A DNA stretch of 64,000 nucleotides from positions 4,243,501 through 4,307,500 of the forward strand of contig NZ_JAZHRX010000001.1 of assembly GCF_036924645.1 (NCBI RefSeq), in the 5' to 3' direction. The DNA comes from Bradyrhizobium sp. AZCC 2176. Lineage in GTDB: Bacteria; Pseudomonadota; Alphaproteobacteria; Rhizobiales; Xanthobacteraceae. Position 1 is the stretch's first letter. Every line of letters starts with the position of its first letter. This document shows positions 9,482-18,422 of this stretch, in pieces. The notes beneath the pieces were generated by a model. That model did not search any database. It saw nothing but the letters and a program-made list of their open reading frames with translations, and was not told the DNA's origin. The position numbers were made by a program, and so were the translations under genes.

Positions 9482-10207
9482 ATGAATAAGCTATCGGCGA
9501 GTCTCCGCAGCATTTCTCCTTCGCTGTGGCAGTACCTGAAGTACAAGCAATATATGTTGTCGAATGACTCTGAGCGCGAGATACATTTCGTTGAGAGATA
9601 CATCAGTGCAGATCGAGCCGCGGTCGACATCGGTGTTCACCTTGGGTTTTACACGCGGCACTTCACAAGGTTTGCGAAGTCGGTGATTGGATTCGAAGCT
9701 AATCCAGCCAGCGCAAAATTTGCTCAAAGTGTTTTTGGAAAATCCGTTCGAATAGAATGGAGCGCGGTCTCGTCCGATGGCGGCTCTGCGACATTGCGAA
9801 TACCCGTCAGGGTGGGAGACGTTGCGGCATTGGGCACGATCTCCGACGCAAACCGGCTTGAAGGGCATGAATTTACGGAGGTTGTTGTCCCAAAAAAGAG
9901 GTTGGACGACTTCGATCTACCTCAGATCGGTTTCATTAAGATCGACGTCGAGGGCCATGAAGAGTCGGTACTCCGCGGCGCCGAGGGGATTCTTGAGAGG
10001 GATCGCCCAAACCTCATGATCGAGATTGAGGAGCGGCATAACCCCGGCGCAATCGAGCGTACCGCTGCTTGGTTCGAACGCAGAGGCTACAAGGGACAGT
10101 ACTTCGATGGCGCTGAAATGCGCTCAATCGATCAATTCCGCCATGCTGAACTGCAGTCGGGAAAATCCGGACTGCCCTACATCAATAATTTCTTTTTCGT
10201 GCCCTGA
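9482..10207 (+). CDS. FkbM-family SAM methyltransferase
   Basis: About 241 residues. The SAM-binding motif AVDIGVHLGFYTRHF, the acidic IGFEAN strand end and the FkbM signature IGFIKIDVEGHEESVLRGA are all present. FkbM enzymes O-methylate sugars or polyketides, and in a polysaccharide cluster a sugar is the likelier target. I took ATG 9482 because the family is about 240 residues and the upstream extension looks non-coding; GTG 9257 is the alternative. One residue departs from the usual DIGANxG (DIGVHLG here), which may alter the SAM site slightly. Confidence 0.85.
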   Translation: MNKLSASLRSISPSLWQYLKYKQYMLSNDSEREIHFVERYISADRAAVDIGVHLGFYTRHFTRFAKSVIGFEANPASAKFAQSVFGKSVRIEWSAVSSDGGSATLRIPVRVGDVAALGTISDANRLEGHEFTEVVVPKKRLDDFDLPQIGFIKIDVEGHEESVLRGAEGILERDRPNLMIEIEERHNPGAIERTAAWFERRGYKGQYFDGAEMRSIDQFRHAELQSGKSGLPYINNFFFVP

Positions 10208-10431
10208 GCTTGCTCGCGATGTTCGAGCGCGACCGTCTCGAATTACAAGCTTGGGCACGCTTGGCCGCTGAACTGAGTGGCTGCTGACACAAGGCTGCAC
10301 GGAAGCCGGTCGTTCATGCTCATCGCCAAGGCAGTCGGAGCGCGACAAATTCGCGACGGCAGATCGGCTCGTCAAGTCGACCCAAAAAGGGTAGAGCAGG
10401 GTGACTGGAGGTCCTTCGAGAAGGAATGGGC

Positions 10432-10983
10432 ATGCCGACCGGCATCGTTAAGGTGTTTCATCGTTCCAGAGGGTATGGCTTCATTCGTCCTGAAACGGGC
10501 GGCGAAGACATTTTCGTTCATCGCAGGGCGCTCGAAGCAGCTGGTATCAAGCACCTGCGAAAAGGCCAGAGGGTGAGCTTTGATAAGGCGAATGATCTGG
10601 GTAGACCGTTTGCGACTAGTCTGCGCTTGGCAAACAAAGCGGGCTCCAAAGAGGGCAACGGAGTCTCACTCGGTTTTCAGGCCGTGCAAAATACAGATGT
10701 GGCTGACGAAAAGCCGGACAAGCCCATTCGAAAGCCGATCATCCGCGCGGCTCTTGAGCAATCGCTGGCGGATGCGGTTCGTGCTGTCGCCCCTGAGTGC
10801 CAGGCCTTTATAGGGGTCATTATTGAACGCGTGGTTCCGGAAACGTCGGTCGGTGCAAATTGGGCAGTTAAAGGTGTGAGGTACGGAAGGGCCGATCGAG
10901 ACCGGTGCGAAGCAGCGTTAGGCATGTCCCTTCATGAAAAGCAACTTGAATACACGCTATCGGATGAGCAAAAGCGAAGTTAG
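10432..10983 (+). CDS. Cold-shock-domain protein with C-terminal extension
   Basis: Residues 3-65 or so form a cold-shock domain with the RNA-binding motifs GYGFI (RNP1) and DIFVH (RNP2). A linker follows, then about 80 residues I do not recognise, including a helical ALEQSLADAVRAVAPECQAF segment. Usual CspA proteins are about 70 residues, so this is an elongated form of the kind seen in alphaproteobacteria. The start at 10432 is favoured by an AAGGA 6 bp upstream; an ATG at 10426 is also in frame. It likely binds single-stranded RNA as a chaperone or regulator. Confidence 0.85.
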   Translation: MPTGIVKVFHRSRGYGFIRPETGGEDIFVHRRALEAAGIKHLRKGQRVSFDKANDLGRPFATSLRLANKAGSKEGNGVSLGFQAVQNTDVADEKPDKPIRKPIIRAALEQSLADAVRAVAPECQAFIGVIIERVVPETSVGANWAVKGVRYGRADRDRCEAALGMSLHEKQLEYTLSDEQKRS

Positions 10984-11332
10984 CGGTGCTTAGATATTAA
11001 TAGGGAAGCAACGAAGTGCTTACTGCCCGTGTATTGGAACGGTATCTCTTTCTTCATCACCTCAAGTCGGGACGCATGCAGGGTCGGGCGGCAGCAACAA
11101 GTTCTCGCGGCCCAATCCCTGTTCCCTCGCAATCGCCGTTCCCAGCCACTTTGGGCCCCATGGGGGCGCGACCACGGAAGTTTATATTCGCGCCGGAGGC
11201 GCCCGTTTCCGTTCACGACATAGTGACGCCCTATGTTGATCTCCGGGCCACCCATGCTGCGACTAAGTAGCGAGAGGCGCTATTGGCATCCCGCTTGCTT
11301 TGATGGATTTGAGCTGGGTAGGGCAATTCAAT
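10984..11332. other. Gene-poor interval
   Basis: About 350 bp between the cold-shock-domain gene and a small hypothetical gene. Reading frames are open here on both strands but have atypical, proline/arginine-rich composition and no ribosome-binding site. I see no repeat or RNA gene. Confidence 0.4.
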
Positions 11333-11539
11333 ATGACACGGCGACATATCATTTTAGGTCGAGATCAGGGACATCTTGCAGCAGAACGGGACAGGTGGCT
11401 CTCCGAGCACCCCGATTTCGAGCTACTTCGAGAGTATCCAGCAAAAGCCGAACAAAGCCTGCTTGCTCGAATTGGCGGAAAGAGTGTTCCGCAAGTCTCG
11501 ATCGAACTGGAATATGCCTATCGTCCGCGATTGACTTGA
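11333..11539 (+). CDS. Small hypothetical protein
   Basis: A basic protein of 68 residues starting MTRRHIILGRDQGHLAAERD, with no domain I recognise. AGGG about 9 bp before ATG 11333 makes this start plausible; an in-frame ATG at 11300 lacks such a site. Composition is protein-like, without membrane segments or a signal peptide. It is convergent with the small membrane protein gene at 11556. Function is unknown. Confidence 0.5.
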   Translation: MTRRHIILGRDQGHLAAERDRWLSEHPDFELLREYPAKAEQSLLARIGGKSVPQVSIELEYAYRPRLT

Positions 11540-11555
11540 TTTCCAGCGATTTAAT

Positions 11556-11759
11556 TCAGCGGTGGAGGCGATAGAAAAAAAAAGTAGCCATCACGACTGC
11601 ACTCAACACCGCCGCACCCAATAGTGCATTTGTGCGGATGTCTTCGCCCAATAGACCGCCATAGTCGTGAAGGACATAACGAAGCACGGCCGCAACTGAA
11701 ATTGTGGCCAAGACCACCCATAGCACACTTCGTAGCCGAAAATCTCTCGGATCCGGCAT
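11556..11759 (-). CDS. Small two-helix membrane protein, hypothetical
   Basis: A protein of 67 residues with two hydrophobic helices (SVLWVVLATISVAAVL and ALLGAAVLSAVVMATFFF) separated by the loop LHDYGGLLGEDIRT, ending in a basic tail. AGGGA lies about 8 bp before the ATG. It is monocistronic as far as can be seen. A degenerate relative of its first half lies on the other strand at 11996-12136. No function can be assigned. Confidence 0.6.
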   Translation of the reverse strand: MPDPRDFRLRSVLWVVLATISVAAVLRYVLHDYGGLLGEDIRTNALLGAAVLSAVVMATFFFYRLHR

Positions 11760-11995
11760 GGAACGTCCCTAAAAAATAAATCATTATCATTCGTTCGGGA
11801 GGTTCACAACCCGCTGCAAACCTCGCGAGGCGAGGGAAGCAGGACGCGTTCGCCGTTCTGGGCAAGGCGTAATTCGTCAAATTGTGCAGTGCGGCATGTG
11901 CGAAGGCAAGTCGGATCAAAGAGCTTCGTGCCAGCAAATATCGAAATATCTGGCCATCCGAATGACAAAAAGCACGAGATATTAATTGGATATGA

Positions 11996-12136
11996 GGGTT
12001 TAATCTTCAAGAAGCGCTCAATGCTCGCTTCCGTTACGTTGTCGCGTTTGCGATCGTGGCCGTCGCCATCGCTGTTTTGTTGCGACATACCGTCCATGTT
12101 TACGGTGGATACTCGCCGGCCGATATTCGCGCTTAA
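11996..12136 (+). pseudogene. Remnant related to the 67-residue membrane protein
   Basis: The plus frame that opens after TGA 11993-11995 and ends at TAA 12134-12136 has no usual start codon. It encodes a hydrophobic helix followed by VLLRHTVHVYGG and ADIR, which line up with VLRYVLHDYGG and EDIR of the 67-residue protein at 11556. The match covers about 35 residues by eye. It is best read as a decayed paralog left by duplication and inversion; chance similarity of hydrophobic sequence is the alternative. Confidence 0.4.
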
Positions 12137-12288
12137 GCGCTGGAGCGCGTTCACCCGCTTCCTCGAAGACGACCGTTCGCCTGCTCTTTGGCATGATGAG
12201 CCCCGCCCCGGCGTCCTGATGGGCCCGATAGCGTGACGCACCGAGGTTGATGCCTGCTTTGCTTGCCGAGCGGCGTACTTGCCCGGCT

Positions 12289-12317
12289 AAAAAAGAAGCC
12301 GCCTTGCAGGCGGCTTC
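12289..12317 (-). terminator. Rho-independent terminator of the PEPxxWA-CTERM gene
   Basis: On the minus strand a 9-bp GC-rich stem (GAAGCCGCC / GGCGGCTTC, arms 12295-12303 and 12309-12317, 5-nt loop) is followed by six T residues. It sits 22 bp after the stop of the 12339 gene. Similar GCCGCC/GGCGGC hairpins follow the other two PEPxxWA-CTERM genes. Confidence 0.85.
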
Positions 12318-12338
12318 GGAATCCAATCGGAGCGCTGA

Positions 12339-13040
12339 TCAGGCCGCGAGCGTTGCGCCGTTGCGACGGCGATAAGCCATAAAGCCTACACCCGCAAAGC
12401 CGAGGATCAACATCGCCCAGGTTGAGGGCTCCGGAACGGCGGCTACCACATTGAGCGATACGTTGTCGAAGTATTGCGAGGTAACGCCACCACCGGGTGC
12501 GAAAATGCGCGTGGCCTGTAGCTGGATGGTATGCTGGCCCGCCGTAAGGCTGGTAGTGAAATCCAGCGTGTCGCGCAGTGTCGTCGACGTGCCAGGGCCG
12601 ACGAAGTCAAAGCTATCCAACACGACGCCATCCAGCAGGACACTCATCAATCCGAACGCCGTGAGACCGTTCACGCGGGTAAATCCCGCAATATCGGCCG
12701 AGAACGTCGCCAGACCACCCGTCGTCGTGAACATCTGCAAGACGCCACCACCTTCCCCGGGGGCGGAACCATAGATCGGATTGATCTTGCCCGCGTTCAG
12801 GAACAACGCGTTCGAGGTGCCGGAACCCGTCACGTTGAAAGAAACGACCGAAGCGTTCTGTGGCTGCGGAGCACCTGGCAAGCTCGGAGTGGCCGCGATG
12901 GTTCCGTTCGCGGTAGTGTACGAGGTCCACCCCGTCAGACCCGATTGAAAGTCGCCGTTCGTGATCACCTCGACAGCTTTGGCCGGCACAGCGGACACAA
13001 GAAGAACAGCGCAAGACAGTTTAGCGATAGTACCAACCAT
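12339..13040 (-). CDS. PEPxxWA-CTERM sorting domain protein
   Basis: An exported protein of 233 residues. A signal peptide covers the first 22 or so residues (ending AVPAKA). The middle is a glycine/threonine-rich beta domain starting [13 protein letters not shown], which resembles carbohydrate-binding-like jelly rolls. The C-terminus carries [19 protein letters not shown] and a basic YRRR tail, the exosortase recognition signal. The protein should be exported by Sec, cleaved at the tail by an exosortase and displayed or released at the surface. No exosortase gene is in the window. A strong terminator follows. Confidence 0.93.
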   Translation of the reverse strand: MVGTIAKLSCAVLLVSAVPAKAVEVITNGDFQSGLTGWTSYTTANGTIAATPSLPGAPQPQNASVVSFNVTGSGTSNALFLNAGKINPIYGSAPGEGGGVLQMFTTTGGLATFSADIAGFTRVNGLTAFGLMSVLLDGVVLDSFDFVGPGTSTTLRDTLDFTTSLTAGQHTIQLQATRIFAPGGGVTSQYFDNVSLNVVAAVPEPSTWAMLILGFAGVGFMAYRRRNGATLAA

Positions 13041-13492
13041 TTAATTGTGCTCCGTTGAGAACCAGCGCCGAAACACTGAATGTTCCCCGCCAGGCTCGCT
13101 CGATGACTGCATCCCAAGGCTGGCCCAGGTGTTTATTTAAAGTTCGCCAGCTCCAAATTATCTAACGTGGTAGTATGACGTGCGAATGATACTCTACTGC
13201 GTTGATCGCCATGCCATCTCTCAGGCAAGCAGGTCCTCTGCTCGCGCAGCACGGCCGTCGCGCAAAGGTCTTGTCACTTTGGACTGTCCGCAGTTTTGAC
13301 CCTTCCTCGCAAGGTTAAGGGCATTCCTGAATGCAGGCGGCAGATTTAAAATTTTCTGGCCGGTATTTTTGGCGCTCGTTCATTGCATTCTGTGGCAGCT
13401 GAAGCGCTGCGGTGCCAGCGCAGCCGTCGCTCGATCAGGCGCATGCACGGCCCGTAACCTCGGTGGCCCACTCTCTTTGGCGGCGACTGCCG
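13041..13492. other. Intergenic region upstream of the PEPxxWA-CTERM gene
   Basis: About 450 bp without a supportable gene. It must hold the promoter for the minus-strand 12339 gene and the 3' flank of the 13493 gene. The stretch around 13130-13200 is AT-richer than its surroundings, which suits a promoter, but I could not identify a sigma-54 type -24/-12 pair or a clear -35/-10. Confidence 0.35.
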
Positions 13493-13918
13493 TCAGGCCG
13501 ATGGCGGCTTTCCGTCCGCATTGTCGACAACGGGCCCGAGGGCCGATATCGCCGCGGCCTTCAGGCGGATCGGATCGCGCTCGCCGTCGCCAGCCACCTT
13601 CAAAATAGTCGCGGCGATCAATCGAAGCTGCTGGTCCGATGCCGGCCCGGGCAAGTAGGCTTCGGCAGCTTCCAGGGCCTTTGACATCAACTCGATCGTT
13701 TGCGGACCGAACGAGGGACCGCCAAATTGGGCATGGTCCAACTCCTCGATAATCCGGCGGGCCTTTCCGCCCTGTGCTGCTTTCTCAGACTCGAGACTTG
13801 TCGTGCCGTTCTGGGAAGTTTCGGGCTTTGGATCGGACACAGGACTCCCGCCTGGGGGCATAAGCTTTTCAGGCACAAACAGCTCAAGAACAAATTTCAA
13901 GGTATCTCGAAATCTCAT
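13493..13918 (-). CDS. Hypothetical protein
   Basis: A protein of 141 residues. The N-terminal third is polar and disordered-looking (PPGGSPVSDPKPETSQNGTT). The rest is helical and alanine-rich, with AAEAYLPGPASDQQLRLIAATILKVAGDGERDP. There is no signal peptide or membrane span. ATG 13918 has only a weak ribosome site; ATG 13861 (MPPGG) is an alternative. I do not recognise a family. Confidence 0.55.
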   Translation of the reverse strand: MRFRDTLKFVLELFVPEKLMPPGGSPVSDPKPETSQNGTTSLESEKAAQGGKARRIIEELDHAQFGGPSFGPQTIELMSKALEAAEAYLPGPASDQQLRLIAATILKVAGDGERDPIRLKAAAISALGPVVDNADGKPPSA

Positions 13919-14173
13919 CTTGCTTCTGTCCGGTCGCCACCTCGGGCTATGCTTGGAAAACCTTTACGCTTGCACGGACGTTGCTATGGCGGAAAATCCG
14001 AATCATCCGGTAATCCAGCCTTTCGTTTTTTCAAAAAAATGCAACGTTGTTGATCGGGCAGCGGTTCGATAGGCTTTACAAAACTTGCTTTTCCAACGGT
14101 GGTCTGCCGGTCCAGCGAAGCAGTGCAGCGAAGACAGGTACCCAGGAAGACCGCTACCCCAAGGAGACTCGAT

Positions 14174-14521
14174 ATGGCACGGGCTTTCAAGGTTCGTTCC
14201 GCGGAGCGCGATGCTCAGACCGACAGCGAACGGCTCGGCTCCATTTCGGCCGCCGTCGAGGCCGCCGTCGTGTCGATCCAGAAAGAAAGGGACGCTCTGC
14301 GCGCGCGGGTCGATGCGGCGCGCGATCAGGCTGCCTTTGCCACCGGCACTGATTATGATGAATATCTGACGCGCGACGCCAAGGATGCGGCCAGGATCAA
14401 GGAATACGAGCAGCAAATGGCAAGCGGCGAAAAACGCATACAGGAGCTCGAGCGTCAGCTTGGCGGTCTGGATGCAATTCAGGAAGTCTTCGGCCGGTAT
14501 TTCGCCGACAAGGTGCGGTAG
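14174..14521 (+). CDS. Small coiled-coil protein, hypothetical
   Basis: A charged, helical protein of 115 residues. The heptad-like stretches AAVEAAVVSIQKERDALRAR and MASGEKRIQELERQLGG predict coiled coils. The start at 14174 has AAGGAG about 9 bp upstream, which decides it over in-frame codons farther up. No enzymatic motif is seen. It could be a structural or adaptor protein. Confidence 0.65.
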   Translation: MARAFKVRSAERDAQTDSERLGSISAAVEAAVVSIQKERDALRARVDAARDQAAFATGTDYDEYLTRDAKDAARIKEYEQQMASGEKRIQELERQLGGLDAIQEVFGRYFADKVR

Positions 14522-14568
14522 GAACCATCAGCCGCGGAAATGGTGGATAATCCGCGTTTAAATCGGGA

Positions 14569-14832
14569 TTATACCGGCTCTGAGTGCCGAACATTGAGCC
14601 GGGATCGCAAGTGCAAATAAGCCGGCCGGGTCGTCAGCCCCAGGAAATAGCCTACCTGAACGGTAATGATTGGAAGGGCCACGACGGCCAGGCCGTCCAG
14701 CAATCCCTGGCCGTTGGCCCAGGCCGAGACAAGGTACGCGCCGACGCCCAGCACTGAAAGCGGGAGCAACGCCAAAATATTAAAATGGAGGCCCACATAG
14801 ATGCCGGCACCGCAGGCGAGGATGGGCAGCAT
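14569..14832 (-). CDS. Small membrane protein, hypothetical
   Basis: A protein of 87 residues with about three hydrophobic segments (ILACGAGIYVGLHFNILALL, VLGVGAYLVSAW and LAVVALPIITVQVGYFLGL) and a basic C-terminus. It lies just upstream of, and divergent to, the polysaccharide-initiating sugar transferase at 15026. Small membrane regulators of polysaccharide synthesis (ExoX-type) occupy similar places, but I see no sequence match to them. Confidence 0.55.
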   Translation of the reverse strand: MLPILACGAGIYVGLHFNILALLPLSVLGVGAYLVSAWANGQGLLDGLAVVALPIITVQVGYFLGLTTRPAYLHLRSRLNVRHSEPV

Positions 14833-15025
14833 GCGTCAGCTCGCTCCATAATACGGTTAAAAGCGCAATCAAACTGATTAAATATTGCGTCGCACTCCGG
14901 CCGAGTGTATGGTCACCGGTATTAACGAAGAGTTACTTAGGCCTTTGAAGGTCTGTCGGATTTATGGCTCTCTGGGCCAATAATCAGACAGTTCGTATCA
15001 GCGATACTGCGCGGGCATTTTTCTT

Positions 15026-16489
15026 ATGTCGATCGGAGCGGATATTGGCAACAAGGTAGGCCAACTCGACCAATCCGCTGGCGGTTCTCCCGCTCGTTTC
15101 TCCAGCAACGCAGTCCCCTATCTCCTATCGACCGCAGATGCCTTCGTGATCCTGCTGTCCAGTGTGGCGGGGGGAATCGGATATCAGCTATCCATTGGCG
15201 CTGCCATGCACAACATTCTCCCGCATTGCGCGGTCGGCTTGTTGGCAAGCTTCATTCACATCCTGCGGATGAGCGGCAGCGGTTATTACGATTTTCCCGA
15301 CAGCGCCAAACCGCGCGTCGAGATCGGCGAAATACTGATCTGCTGGTTTACGACAGGGTTGCTGCTCGCCTTCTTCGCGTTTCTGCTCAAGATCGGCGTC
15401 GATTATTCGCGCGGCGCCTTTGTGATGTTTTATTTTGTTGCGCCGGTGGGACTGCTCGCCGTCAGGAAGGGTACCAAAGTGGCCCTGGCGACTGCCGTTT
15501 CGCGCGGCGTGATCGGCCGGCGGGACATCGTGCTGATCGGCGATTTCCACGAGATCGCCGCGCTCGAGCCCCGGGATCTCCTGGTCTTCTTCGGCACTTC
15601 CGAAGTCAGCCGCTTCACGCTCAGTTCGGAAGACGATCCCGTGAAGCGCGACTCGACCGACGTCAGCGTCATCAACTCAGCGGCAAACTTTGTCAGGCGG
15701 AACAATTGCCGGGAAGTCTTGCTTGCGATGCCGTGGGAAGATGCGCCCCGGCTGGAGTTCATCCGCGAGCACGTCAAGACGCTGCCGGTAGCGGTGCGGC
15801 TTTTGCCAGACATGCGGGTCCGGACGTTGTCGAATTATGCGTCATCGGCGCGTCAGCGCGTTCTCGCCATCGAAATTCAACGTGCGCCTCTCAGTGCTGC
15901 GGAACGCTTCGTCAAGCGCGTGATGGACGTTGTCATTGCGGCCCTGGCGCTGGTGTTCTTTCTGCCGATCATGGCGCTCACGGCTATCGCCATCAAGCTT
16001 GACAGTCCCGGGCCGGTTATTTTCCGGCAGTTCCGCAAGGGATTTAATGGCAAGCAGTTCATGATGTTCAAATTCCGCACCATGACCGTGCAGGAAAACG
16101 GGCCCGCCGTGGTGCAGGCGACGCGCGACGATCCGCGGGTCACGTCCATCGGCCGTCTGTTGCGATCGGCAAGCATCGATGAATTGCCGCAGTTGCTGAA
16201 TGTTTTCAGGGGAGATATGTCGCTGATCGGTCCGCGCCCGCATGCGCTGGCCCACGACAATTATTTCGAGACGGTGTTGAGCGAGTATGCGTTCCGGCAT
16301 CACGTCAAGCCCGGCATGACCGGTTGGGCGCAATGCAACGGCGCGCGCGGCGGCACACCCACGATTGAGCACATCTCCGAACGCGTAAAACTTGATCTCT
16401 GGTACATCAACAACTGGAGCCTGTGGTTGGACATCCAGATATTGATCAAGACCTTTTTCGAGGTTCTGCGTAAGCGCAACGCTTACTGA
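15026..16489 (+). CDS. Polyprenyl glycosylphosphotransferase (WcaJ/ExoY-type)
   Basis: A protein of 487 residues with several N-terminal membrane segments (residues 30-150), a central soluble nucleotide-binding-like region, and a C-terminal bacterial sugar transferase domain from about residue 295. That domain contains KRVMDVVIAALALVFFLP, the KFRTM motif, SIDELPQLLNVFRGDMSLIGPRP and PGMTGWAQ. It should load the first sugar phosphate onto undecaprenyl phosphate and so start polysaccharide synthesis. The gene stands alone behind a roughly 190-bp upstream region. The sugar is unknown; glucose and galactose are usual for the family. Confidence 0.94.
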   Translation: MSIGADIGNKVGQLDQSAGGSPARFSSNAVPYLLSTADAFVILLSSVAGGIGYQLSIGAAMHNILPHCAVGLLASFIHILRMSGSGYYDFPDSAKPRVEIGEILICWFTTGLLLAFFAFLLKIGVDYSRGAFVMFYFVAPVGLLAVRKGTKVALATAVSRGVIGRRDIVLIGDFHEIAALEPRDLLVFFGTSEVSRFTLSSEDDPVKRDSTDVSVINSAANFVRRNNCREVLLAMPWEDAPRLEFIREHVKTLPVAVRLLPDMRVRTLSNYASSARQRVLAIEIQRAPLSAAERFVKRVMDVVIAALALVFFLPIMALTAIAIKLDSPGPVIFRQFRKGFNGKQFMMFKFRTMTVQENGPAVVQATRDDPRVTSIGRLLRSASIDELPQLLNVFRGDMSLIGPRPHALAHDNYFETVLSEYAFRHHVKPGMTGWAQCNGARGGTPTIEHISERVKLDLWYINNWSLWLDIQILIKTFFEVLRKRNAY

Positions 16490-16787
16490 TCCAGCTGTGG
16501 ACGTTGCGGCGCTCGTGATCTGCCGGCTGTCGGCTTCTCTCAACCCGTGGGTGTGGGGAACCTTGCCATCGGCGGTGTAGTGACACTTGTTGGTTCGCGC
16601 AGTCTCGAGCAGGCCGCCCGGAAGGGTTCGAAGCTGATCGAAATTTGATCGATATTTGAACCACTTAGCTTCGATGCTATGCAGACCCCGGGTTTTTGCG
16701 GAGATTTGTTGCCAAATCTACAATTTTGCTGGAAAGGGCCGCCGCTGGACTTATAGTTTGTTACGAATCGTGATGGTCACAGGCGGG

Positions 16788-17162
16788 ATGAACAAGAAGC
16801 CAAATTTCGACGGAATGTCAGTAGACGAGTTATGGCAGCTCCATGAGGAGCTCAGTCAGGTCTTGTCGGTTCGATTGACGTCGGAAAAGCGTGAGCTTGA
16901 GAAGCGGTTGGCGCAACTTCGGCGTGAGAAAGAGATGCGCCAATCGGAGACCGCGGAAGCCCGAAGTGCGCCGCGTGAGCGCCGGAAGTACCCGCGCGTA
17001 TTCCCGAAATATCGAAACCCCGAGGAGCCTTCCGAAACCTGGTCGGGTCGTGGCAAGCAGCCGCGTTGGCTCACGGCCGCGCTAAAGACCGGTCACAAGA
17101 TCGAGGAGTTCGTGATTGGCAAGCAGGAAGCCAGCGAAAGTACCCGCCGCCGCCGCGCATAG
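16788..17162 (+). CDS. H-NS family histone-like protein
   Basis: About 124 residues. An N-terminal oligomerisation helix region (SVDELWQLHEELSQVLSVRL, then a charged coiled coil EKRELEKRLAQLRREKE) is followed by the C-terminal DNA-binding motif YRNPEEPSETWSGRGKQPRWL, near-canonical for alphaproteobacterial H-NS/MucR-like silencers. It should bind AT-rich DNA and may silence the AT-richer polysaccharide genes around it. I favour ATG 16788; ATG 16773 would add five residues. Confidence 0.9.
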   Translation: MNKKPNFDGMSVDELWQLHEELSQVLSVRLTSEKRELEKRLAQLRREKEMRQSETAEARSAPRERRKYPRVFPKYRNPEEPSETWSGRGKQPRWLTAALKTGHKIEEFVIGKQEASESTRRRRA

Positions 17163-17203
17163 GGTCTTGGCAGCCGCGACGGCGGTGTAACCGGAGGTTC
17201 TCC

Positions 17204-17446
17204 ATGAGGCTCGCGCTCAGTGCAGCATTGTCCCTGCTGCTGATCGGAACCGCCGCTGCAGGCCAAAACAACGTGTCGATCGGCAAATTGCGCCTGGCCG
17301 ATGCCGCTACCGATGCCTGTTTTGCCAACTGCGCCAGCCAGAACGATGCTTGCAAGCGCGTGTGTCCCACCACGCTCGGCGCTCCCTGCCAGAGCGCATG
17401 CGACAGCCAGGCCCAAACCTGCAGGCAAAGCTGTCAGACCAGATAG
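17204..17446 (+). CDS. Small exported protein with four CX3C motifs
   Basis: A protein of 80 residues with a signal peptide (MRLALSAALSLLLIGTAAAG) and a mature part containing four CX3C motifs: CFANC, CKRVC, CQSAC and CRQSC. They are spaced as two CX3C-X6-CX3C pairs joined by seven residues. GGAGG about 7 bp before ATG 17204 fixes the start. Paired CX3C motifs usually form disulphide-linked helical hairpins, so a small oxidised periplasmic protein is expected. Function is unknown. It follows the H-NS gene by 41 bp on the same strand. Confidence 0.72.
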   Translation: MRLALSAALSLLLIGTAAAGQNNVSIGKLRLADAATDACFANCASQNDACKRVCPTTLGAPCQSACDSQAQTCRQSCQTR

Positions 17447-17495
17447 CGGTTTGCGGTCGCGACGCCCATCGCTTGGACGGATGCGACCTCCATAG

Positions 17496-18422
17496 TTACT
17501 TTGCGGCCTGCCGATAAAATTCAGCTTCTGAGTCCCAGGCCGATGGCTCGCTCCAGCCCAATTCCGCCCCGTCAATTCGGTCGGTGTTGATCCGGACCAT
17601 CGGTTCGGTGAAGTCCTCCTGCTGCAGCAACGTGACGGGGCAGGCAACGCCAACGCGGGATGACATTTCAACGGCGAAGCGTTGAGCAAAGGCGCCCTGG
17701 CTCTCGACATAGAAGCTCGGATTGAGCTTCGTTACGCCGCGCTGCGAAGGCACTCGCTCGGCAAAAGTTGCATAGGCTGCGGCCAAGAGATCAACATGAA
17801 TGTTGTCCCGCACGTAGAGCGGTGTCCGTACCGCCGGAACTTCACCCTTGAACCAGGAACGTATCAGATAGTTGCAAAACCGCGGCTCCTCGAATGGTCC
17901 AATAGGATTCGCGATCACGAACTTCCCGAGATTGAAATGCAGGGTCTCGCTCAGGAAACGATAATATTGCCAGGCGAGGCCTTTCGACAGTCCGTAGGGT
18001 GAAAAAGCCCTGAGCGGCGCATCGCCTGCGCCTTCGTCCTGCTCGAATACCGAGCCGGTGAGCACGACGCCCTTCAGGCCGCGGTCCATCATCTTCTTCA
18101 GGACGGCGACAAGATTCTTCGTATTGTCGGCGACGGCGCCAATGACGTCGAAGTCCGGATTGCGGTAATCGCCGGTTTGGGCCGCATGCTGGCACAGCAG
18201 ATCCCAAGAGCCCGTGCCGGCGAGATCGAGAAAGCGAGCCGAGCCGAACGGGCAGTCCTCGACGACTTCAGCAACACGGCGAAGCTCGGCCACGCGGCTG
18301 CCGCGCAAGCCCGAATAATCGCTGCCCCTGAGGGGGGCAACGACGGTATGGCCTCTCGCGGCGAGGCCGCGCGCAAACCACAGACCGGTAAACGAACTGC
18401 CTCCGGTCAGAAGGATTCTCAC
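17496..18422 (-). CDS. NAD-dependent epimerase/dehydratase (SDR)
   Basis: A short-chain dehydrogenase-like protein of 308 residues starting at GTG 18422, which overlaps the preceding stop (GTGA). The Rossmann motif is LLTGGSSFTGLW, and YGLSK provides the catalytic Tyr/Lys pair. It is the last gene of the rfbF operon and should act late on a CDP-linked deoxy sugar as an epimerase or reductase. TGGSSFTG departs from the usual TGGxGFIG, so cofactor preference is uncertain. Confidence 0.82.
   Translation of the reverse strand: MRILLTGGSSFTGLWFARGLAARGHTVVAPLRGSDYSGLRGSRVAELRRVAEVVEDCPFGSARFLDLAGTGSWDLLCQHAAQTGDYRNPDFDVIGAVADNTKNLVAVLKKMMDRGLKGVVLTGSVFEQDEGAGDAPLRAFSPYGLSKGLAWQYYRFLSETLHFNLGKFVIANPIGPFEEPRFCNYLIRSWFKGEVPAVRTPLYVRDNIHVDLLAAAYATFAERVPSQRGVTKLNPSFYVESQGAFAQRFAVEMSSRVGVACPVTLLQQEDFTEPMVRINTDRIDGAELGWSEPSAWDSEAEFYRQAAK

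Noticed and set aside
11889..12236. 115-codon plus frame covering the remnant region
   Set aside because: Different frame from the remnant that shows similarity to the 67-residue protein; no domain or ribosome site.
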